Origin: Molossus alvarezi
Lineage: Eukaryota; Chordata; Mammalia; Chiroptera; Molossidae
DNA: 64,000 bases
Assembly (NCBI GenBank): GCA_037176705.1
Contig: CM073887.1
Coordinates: 45,074,001-45,138,000 of the forward strand
Direction: 5' to 3'
Under the pieces are notes generated by a model that was not told the origin of the DNA, did no database searches, and worked only from the letters and a program-made list of their open reading frames with translations. How positions within the stretch are numbered: position 1 is the first letter of the stretch; each line of letters starts with the position of its first letter. Both the position numbers and the translations under genes were made by a program. Below are positions 57,280 through 64,000 of this stretch, in pieces.

Positions 57280-57512
57280 TTTTTTTTTCTAATTTACAAT
57301 CTTAACAAAAACTGTAAGATACCTAGAAATAGACCTAATAAGAAATAAAAAGAAAATGATAAGATCCTATTGAAAGACATGTAAAGACTCAATGTTTTAA
57401 AGATGTCACTTTAATTATCTCCCCAAATAATCCTATAAATTTGATACAATCTCTAAAGATAAATGTAAAATGTTAGGTATATACATATTTCAAATAAATG
57501 AGGAAAAGATAA

Positions 57513-57760
57513 ATTTTTTTTAATCCTCACCTGAGGATATTTTTCTATTTATCTTCAGACAAAGTGGGAGGGAGAGAGAGGGAGAAAAAGGGAGAGAGAG
57601 AGAAACATCGATGTGAGAGGGACATATCGACTGGTTACCTCCCACATGACACAGACCAGGGCCAGGACGAACCGAGGTACATGCCCTTGGCCAGAATCAA
57701 ACCCATGACTCATTGGTCTGAGGGCTGACGCTCTAACCGTTGAGCCAAACCAGCCAGGGC
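57513..57760 (-). mobile_element. Ves SINE
   Basis: T-run, 'cctcacctgaggatattttt', head ending 'aaccagccagggc'. Short TSD around 'aagata'. Confidence 0.92.
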
Positions 57761-57910
57761 AAGATAGGTTGTTTAATAAGTGATGTTGGGATGGTTGGCA
57801 ATCCACCTGCAAACAAAATAATTTAGACACCACCTCACACAATAAGGAAAAATAAATCTAGAAAGTTAAAACTAAATCATGAAACTATGAAAAGCATAAA
57901 GAACATTTTT

Positions 57911-58162
57911 TTTTTTTTTTTTATCCTCACCCGAGGACACTTTTCCATTTTTTGTTTAGGTAGAGTGGGAGGGAGAGAGAGGAACAGAGAGAGAGAGAGA
58001 AACATCGACGTGAAAGGGACACATCGAGTGGCCGCCATCCACACAACCGACCAGGGCCGGGGACAAACTGCAACCGAGGTACATGACCTTAGCGGGAACC
58101 GAACCCGGGTCTCTCAGGACCGCAGGCCGATGCTCCAACCGCTGAGCCAAACCGGCCAGGGC
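57911..58162 (-). mobile_element. Ves SINE, near consensus, with TSD
   Basis: 'aagaacattttt' on both sides (to 57910 and 58163-58174). Head 'gccctggccggtttggctca' on the minus strand matches the consensus. Confidence 0.95.
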
Positions 58163-58776
58163 AAGAACATTTTTATAATGGAAGGTATAAAAGGCCTTTT
58201 TAGAAGAGTAATATGAAACAAAGAAGTGATAAAAGGAAAATATTGACAGTTTTGATTACTAAAAACTTAAAATTTCTGCAGAACAAGAAACCTACATCAA
58301 ATTAATGGACTAATGACTAGGAATATTAATTGTATTATCTATCAATAAAGCAAACCTAAGGAAAAGAAATAGAAGGAATAAAGATAAAAGAAGTCAGAAG
58401 ACAAAAAGAACTAATTAATAAACCCAAAAGTCGGTTATTTGAAAAAAATAGTGGATAACCGATTCTCTAGCCCGATCAAAACAACAAAGGGAAGAGCCCA
58501 TGTGCACACACACATATACGCAGAAATGATAAGCAAGCAGCTACGAAGAACAAAATTAAAACGACATTAAGAGATTATTTTGTTCAAGTGCATACACATA
58601 GATTTGGAAATTAATGAAAACAAATAATGGGAAAATATAAACAAAACTGACCCTAGAAGCAAGCATAAAATTGTACCTAACTCAAAAGACTTGATAAAAC
58701 AATGGAACTATAGATGTCTCATTTATGGATGTTTATGCAAACAGAATCCAACAACAAATTCAAAGAATATGTTATA

Positions 58777-58965
58777 GCCTTGGCAGGGTAGTTCAGCTGG
58801 TTAGAGTGTCATCTTGATATGCCAAGGTTACAGGTTCTATCCTGGGTCAGGGCACAAGTAAGAATCAATCAATGAATGCATAAATAAATGGAACAACAAA
58901 TCAGTGTTCTTCTTTCTTTCTCTCTCCCCACTTTCCTCTAAGATCAATCAATATATAAAAAAATA
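58777..58965 (+). mobile_element. older tRNA-derived SINE
   Basis: Head 'gccttggcagggtagttcag', 'gatatgccaaggttacaggt', 'aatgaatgcataaataaatg', CT body and tail 'aagatcaatcaatatata'. 'aatatgttata' / 'aatatgtcatta' flanks suggest a TSD. Confidence 0.82.
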
Positions 58966-59532
58966 TGTCATTACCAAATATAGAAAAGCAAGGATGGTTC
59001 AATTTAGCAAACTGATTTATAAATTTGATACATTATTGGATCGAAAAGAAAAAATATATATAATCATTTCCATGTATGCCCAAAAGGCATTTGAAAATTA
59101 CCCATTCTTGTTTCTTAAATATTATAATAAATATCCATTTATTAAAAATTATAATAAAAAAATAAATGATTATAAACCCTTAAAGTGACAAAATAACTTA
59201 CGTTATTCTAAAAGTCAGTACCATGTTTAATGGGAACACCAGAAACTACTATTCTCATTAAAGTCAGGAATACAAGATGAGGATCTACTACTGCTCTTAA
59301 TTAACCTTGTATCAACTGTGCTGACTGCAACTAGACAAAAAAAAAAAAAAGGTATAAAAACTATAAAGGAGAGAAAATGATTATTTACAGATAATATCAT
59401 TTAAAGAGAATAAAGGAAAAACTATTATAAGTCATAAGCAAAGTGGCTAGATGCAAAATAAAATACCAAAATCACTTTCAGATATACAAATAACAATTAC
59501 TAGGTAAAAGAAAGAAAATTCATTTGCCATTG

Positions 59533-59915
59533 ATGTGGGCTGAACTGTGTCCCCCTAAAATTCATATGCTGAAGTCCTAACTCCCAGTACCTCAGAATAT
59601 GACTTGGAGATAGAGCATTTAAATAGGTAATTAGGAAATGAGTTCATATAGGTAGGCCTTAAACCAATCTGACTTATGTCCTCATAAGAAAGGGAAATTT
59701 GAACAAACAGACCCAGGGATGAACGCACACAGAAAACACCATATGAGGAATCAGCATCAGGGTGGGCAGCTAGCTATCCACAAGCCAAGGAGAGAGGCCT
59801 CAGAGGAAATCAACCATGCTGGCACCTTGATCTTGGCCTCCCAACCTCCATAACTGTTGTTTAAGCCACCTAGTCTGTGGTATCTTGTTTTAGCAGCCTT
59901 AGTAAACTAATACTT
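59533..59915 (+). mobile_element. solo LTR of the MaLR (MLT1) group
   Basis: 'ggctgaactgtgtcccccta', 'ttcatatgctgaagtcctaa', 'gcaccttgatcttggcctcc' and 'ttgtttaagccacctagtct' follow the MLT1 consensus end to end. 'ccatt' on each side fits the 5-bp retroviral duplication. No internal retroviral region is present. Confidence 0.88.
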
Positions 59916-60074
59916 CCATTGTAACAAAAGGGATAAAACAGCTAGAAATAAATTTAATAAAAAAAATGAGTGATGTATTAGAAGCTTTAAAATGCTTATA
60001 AAATAAGTTCTTGATGAAAAGAAATCAACATAATAAAAATGCAAATTCTCCTTGATTTAGTCATTAGATTTATT

Positions 60075-60297
60075 TATTAAAAAATTTTTTTTTCCTTTAT
60101 TGATTTTAGAGAGAGAGGAAGTGAAAGGGAAAGAGAGATAGAAACATCGATGAGAGAGAACATGGATTGGCCGCCTCCAGCATGCCCCCCACTGGGGGTC
60201 GGGCCCACAATCTAGGCATGTGTCCTGGCCGGGAATCGAACCGGCGACCTCTTGGTGCATGGGTCGATGCTCAACCACTGAGCCACACCGACTGGAC
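60075..60297 (-). mobile_element. Ves-related SINE with TSD
   Basis: 'tagtcattagattta' / 'tagtcatgaaattta'. The head ends 'caccgactggac'. Confidence 0.92.
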
Positions 60298-61804
60298 TAG
60301 TCATGAAATTTAATACAATTTCAATAAAAATACCAACAGAGTTATCTGGGAATTAAACAAGATGATTGTAAAGTTCATATAGAAAAACAAACAAGCATAA
60401 TTAAACAGGAAAATGCTGAAAGAGAAGAAAAATATATCAAGTTATAAAAAAATGGTAATACTGGGGCATTGACAGTTTTAATATTTAAATATGTGATATT
60501 TCAAGCTACTAAAAAATGAATTATTCAATAAATGGATTCTAGATAGGCATCTAGGAAAAAATTATTTCCCCTTTCCAAGGTAAAAATTTTATTTTTGAGG
60601 AACTTCATACTGCACATATTCAGAGAGTCACACAAGAAAGCAAAAATGTTATCCTCCCCTCATACTAAAAATAAGAGCATAAAATTTATTTTTAAATAAT
60701 GATATTTAGAAGTATAACATCTAAAATGAACAAAAAACGGGGGAAACGCATTTACTATATAGTTCAGATTTCTTTGGTCAGGTTTCTCCCCAGGTGGCAT
60801 TAGTATTTTTTCTTTCAATTCATATTACTAAAATAGTAGAAACCTGGAAAAATATAAACCTAATGACTGTAAACCATATTTCATACCGATATTAATTCCT
60901 ACCAGATAAAAAATTCAAATAAAAAAAAATTACACAGCAAACAAAAAGAAGCCATAAAGTTCAAGATGAAAGCTTTACTCTAAGGATGGAGAATAACCAT
61001 CTAGCTATGACACAAAATCTAAAAGCCATAAGAATAAAGATAAATAAACCTATCATAAAAGTAAGGACACATACATAAAACCCCAACATTTTATATGGCC
61101 AGAACTTCCATGACATAACAACCAAAAGACAAGTAAAAAGCAGACATAACATTGTTGCAAACATTGTGGCAGACAAAGGGGCTAATTTTGTTAATAAGGA
61201 ACCATAAATAAGAAAAAAAATCTACCACCTAAAGAAAGATAGGTAAAATATATGGTTAGTTTACAGAAATTTAAATACAAATAGGAGCTCAACCTCACTC
61301 AGTTTTTTAAAAATTTCAATTACATAATGATTTTATTTTTTAGCCTATCAGATAGGTGAGATCCAAAAGTCTGATAGCACACTGTATCAGCAAATGTGTG
61401 GAAAAGTACACTTGTATATTGCAAATAAAAATATAAATTCATTAAACTTCTATAAGACAATTTGGCAACAGTTATCAAAAGTTTACTCTTTATGAAATAG
61501 TTATATGTCAATTATATCCCAATAAAAAATTATACCCTTTGATCAAGCAATTATTTGAAAAATTATGCTACATATATTCACATATATGTGAAATGATGTA
61601 TGTACAAAGATTGTTTGCAATAAAATGTTAGAAACAATGGTTTATCCAATCAGTGGCATACTATGTCATTAAAAATATTGAGAACGCCTTTTCTCTTTAG
61701 ATATTGATCTTCCAAGATATATTGTTAAATAACAAAAATGGGGAGAATTGTGTATAGTAACTACCATTTGAGTAGAAACAAAGAAGGGGAAAGGAAAACA
61801 TTTG

Positions 61805-62430
61805 CATAAGCATTGTTCTGGTTATCTACTGCTGTGTAAGAAATCACACCAAAACTTAATGACTTAAAACAAGAATTTATTATTATCTCTGACAGTTCTT
61901 TGAGTTGACTGGGCTCAGTTGCATGACTTTCACTTGGGTTCTCAATGTAGCTGCAGTCAGATGACAGATGGGGCTACAATCATCTGAAAGTAAGACTGAG
62001 CTGGACAGACATAAGATGGCTTTTTCACTCAAATGTCTGACATCTCAACCAGGAATGCTGGAAAAGATGGGAGCTGGCTGGGGATCTCTCTCCCTCTTCT
62101 TCCCTCCCTCCTTTCATGCAGCCTGTCCAGATAGCTTGAGTAGCTTGAGATTCCACACATCTTGCGGTTTCAGAACAGTCTGACTTCTTACTAGAGACTG
62201 GCATCTCCCAGAGCAAGTATTCTAAGTGAACTTGGCAAAAGCAGAAAGACTTCTTAAGACTTAGCCTCAGGGTTATACAGAATCACTTCTGCTCATTGTA
62301 CTAATCAAAAGAAATCACAGAGCCAGCCCAATTCAAGAAAAGGGCCTACTCAAGAGCAAGAAGTGTGGTTCATTGGCTAGAGGCAGGAGGGTGCATATCT
62401 TTGAAGAGTAGCTACCAAAATGTTATAAAA
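61805..62430 (+). repeat. old interspersed repeat, family not assigned
   Basis: 'ttatctactgctgtgtaaga', 'aacttaatgacttaaaacaag', 'gttgactgggctcagttgc', 'gggctacaatcatctgaaag' form a pattern I know as a common mammalian dispersed element but cannot name with certainty. Confidence 0.5.
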
Positions 62431-62547
62431 ATATACAGAAAAATGTAAATGATGGTTATATTGTTGGGAGACATGTTTTTCCTCTAAGCATGTTTTTACA
62501 GTAATTTTTTCCGGACATTCAGGTATATTTTAAAGAGGAGAAAATTA

Positions 62548-62799
62548 GCCCTGGCCAGTTTGGCTCAGCAGTTAGAGCATTGGCCTGTGGACCAGAGAGT
62601 CCCGGGTTCGGTTCTCGCTGAGGGCATGTGCCTCGGTTGCAGTTTGTCCCCGGCCCTGGTTGGGATTGTGTGAGTGGCAACCAGTCGATGTGTCTCTCTC
62701 ACATCGATGTTTCTCTCTCTCTCTCTTCCCCCCATCTCCCTCCTGCTCTATCTGAAGATAGATGCAAAAATGTCCTCTAGTGAGGATTAAAAAAAAAAA
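62548..62799 (+). mobile_element. Ves SINE with TSD
   Basis: 'agaggagaaaatta' before and 'agagaagaaatta' after the A-run. Near-consensus head and body. Confidence 0.93.
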
Positions 62800-63653
62800 A
62801 GAGAAGAAATTATATGTATATAATCAACATTATTTACAAAACATATTTAATCAGGAAAACCTTTACCATATTAATGGAATGCCAAAAGCTCGTGTGATAA
62901 AATGTAAATGGATTATAGCAGGTATCAATAAATGTTCAACAAACAAATTGCTCTAAGAGATTATCAAAAATTATATTGATATTTAATATATAGTACATAG
63001 TATCATTAATATCTAAAAGCTATATAAATTAATGATCAAATAGATAAAGAATATTATGATGAATTATAAATGAATCAATGCTAAGGACAGGACTTATATT
63101 CTGCATTTTACATACACACATACACATCATCTTGTGACTTCCTTATATTGTGTTATGGCACATTACTTCTTAAAGATAGATTTTCACATAATATTAAGAA
63201 AGAACAAATATATGTAGCGTATCAAATGGGTTGAAACATAAAATACTTAGAACTGTGCTTGACCTAATGCTCAAACATGTGGTGCATGAAGCTACTATCC
63301 CAAAAGATTAGTATCTACTAGGTAATCCATAAAAAGATATTCTGTGATAAAATAAATTTTAAATATTATAACCTCTCCTGGGAGATTCACATGCATATTC
63401 ATACATGAAAGGCTCTGAGAAGTCCTGAAATAAGGAACCATTTATCTTTGTTTATCCCAGTGTTTCCTACGCTGCTAAACACTTAAATTTCCCCATCTGA
63501 AAATTAAAGGGTTGGAATATATAAATTCTAAAGTTTATCCTAATAGCCTATGACCCTAATAAATCTTGAAATTTTTTTCTCGAGGAATCAGAGACTAGTT
63601 TTTATCTAATTTTGCTCCAAAAATTATTTTCCTTTTCCATGATTTAAAAATCT

Positions 63654-63910
63654 GCCCTGGCCGGTTTGGCTCAGCAGTTAGAGTGTCAGCCTGCATTCTA
63701 GAGAGACCCAGGTTCAGTTCCCGCTAAGGGCATGTACCTTGGTTGCAGTTTGTCCCAGCCCTGGATGGGTCGTGCGGGTGGCAACCACTCGTGTCCCTTT
63801 TACGTCGATGTTTCTCTCTCTCTCTCTCTCTCTCCCCCCCCCTCCCTCCCACTCTATCTGAACAAAAAAATGGAAAAATGTCCTCAGGTGAGGATAAAAA
63901 AAAAAAAGAA
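63654..63910 (+). mobile_element. Ves SINE with TSD
   Basis: 'taaaaatct' before and 'aaaaaatct' after. Long CT-run followed by a C-run (about 63833-63842). Confidence 0.92.
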
Positions 63911-64000
63911 AAAAAATCTATCGTATCAGCTAAAGTACACACGTTAACCATGACTGTACACATCTTTTGGGCTCACAGAAAACAGTAAGTTCCCATAAAA

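Larger units (their letters stand above)
56500..58330 (+). mobile_element. LINE-1 ORF2 fragment (after the RT domain), with four Ves copies inside
   Basis: 'aagattaatatacaaaaattg', 'gatacctagaaatagacctaa', 'tgggatggttggcaatccac' and 'aaatttctgcagaacaag' follow L1 ORF2 downstream of the RT core. Heavily mutated. Confidence 0.7.
58335..61800 (+). mobile_element. old LINE-1 ORF2 copy, interrupted three times
   Basis: ORF2 text appears in order: 'aaaagtcggttatttgaaaa' (linker), 'atcatttccatgtatgccca' (RT), 'ttatttacagataatatca' where the RT active site should be, then C-terminal text ('gacaatttggcaacagttat', 'gaaatgatgtatgtacaaag', 'ccaagatatattgttaaata'). The SINE at 58777, the LTR at 59533 and the SINE at 60075 are inserted in it. 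No intact ORF remains. Confidence 0.8.
55492..64000 (-). other. FZD3: upstream FZD3 intron (partial)
   Basis: No further FZD3 coding exon is seen up to the window end. Most of it is derived from L1, SINE and LTR insertions. The stretches 55500-55950 and 62800-63640 are AT-rich with nothing recognised. Confidence 0.75.

Noticed and set aside
57956..58150. 64-codon ORF starting MAQRLEHRPAVLRDPGSV and many similar ones
   Set aside because: This recurrent peptide is the translation of the Ves tRNA-like head and body. Every such ORF maps to a SINE copy.
60961..61176. 71-codon hydrophobic minus-strand ORF resembling a membrane protein
   Set aside because: It is antisense to old L1 ORF2-derived A-rich DNA, has no splice sites matching FZD3 and no Frizzled similarity.

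Overview
This is nuclear DNA from a mammal, most likely a vespertilionid (evening) bat. The window carries more than 50 tRNA-derived SINEs of the Ves type and relatives, many flanked by readable target-site duplications (TSDs). It also has bat-style LINE-1 tails and the usual eutherian fossils (MIR, L2, L3/CR1, MER2/Tigger, MER5, a MaLR LTR). Nothing prokaryotic is present, and most short ORFs are SINE heads, their reverse complements or simple repeats.

One host gene is clear: the 3' part of FZD3 (Frizzled-3, Wnt receptor), on the minus strand. Its last three coding exons are at 55343-55491 (seventh membrane segment and KTxxxW motif), 49029-49262 and 41587-41800 (C-terminus, stop). All joins are in frame and bordered by consensus AG/GT sites. 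After the stop comes about 10.9 kb of AT-rich, repeat-poor sequence ending near overlapping AATAAA signals at 30728-30737, which I read as the 3' UTR. Upstream FZD3 exons lie beyond the right edge. A possible extra 60-nt cassette exon lies at 42515-42574.

About 290 bp beyond the FZD3 3' end, on the same strand, is a full-length intronless copy of FUNDC2 (29343-30414). It has an intact 183-codon ORF, a CpG-dense leader, a degraded A-tail and a 9-bp TSD, so it is a candidate functional retrogene. A second retrocopy, RPL29 (17361-17951, minus), is plainly dead. Beside it is an 18-bp minisatellite (16893-17290) whose unit is open in all six frames.

Layout: 1-30 kb is intergenic, holding L1, L2, Tigger and SINE insertions, often nested, plus the two retrocopies. 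30.7-41.8 kb is the FZD3 terminal exon. 41.8-55.5 kb is the last two FZD3 introns with the exons between them. 55.5-64 kb is an upstream FZD3 intron built mostly of old L1 ORF2 sequence broken by SINEs and an LTR. The least expected mobile-element signal is a set of three TSD-flanked, tRNA-only mini-SINEs of about 85 bp that share diagnostic bases and the same 3' end.
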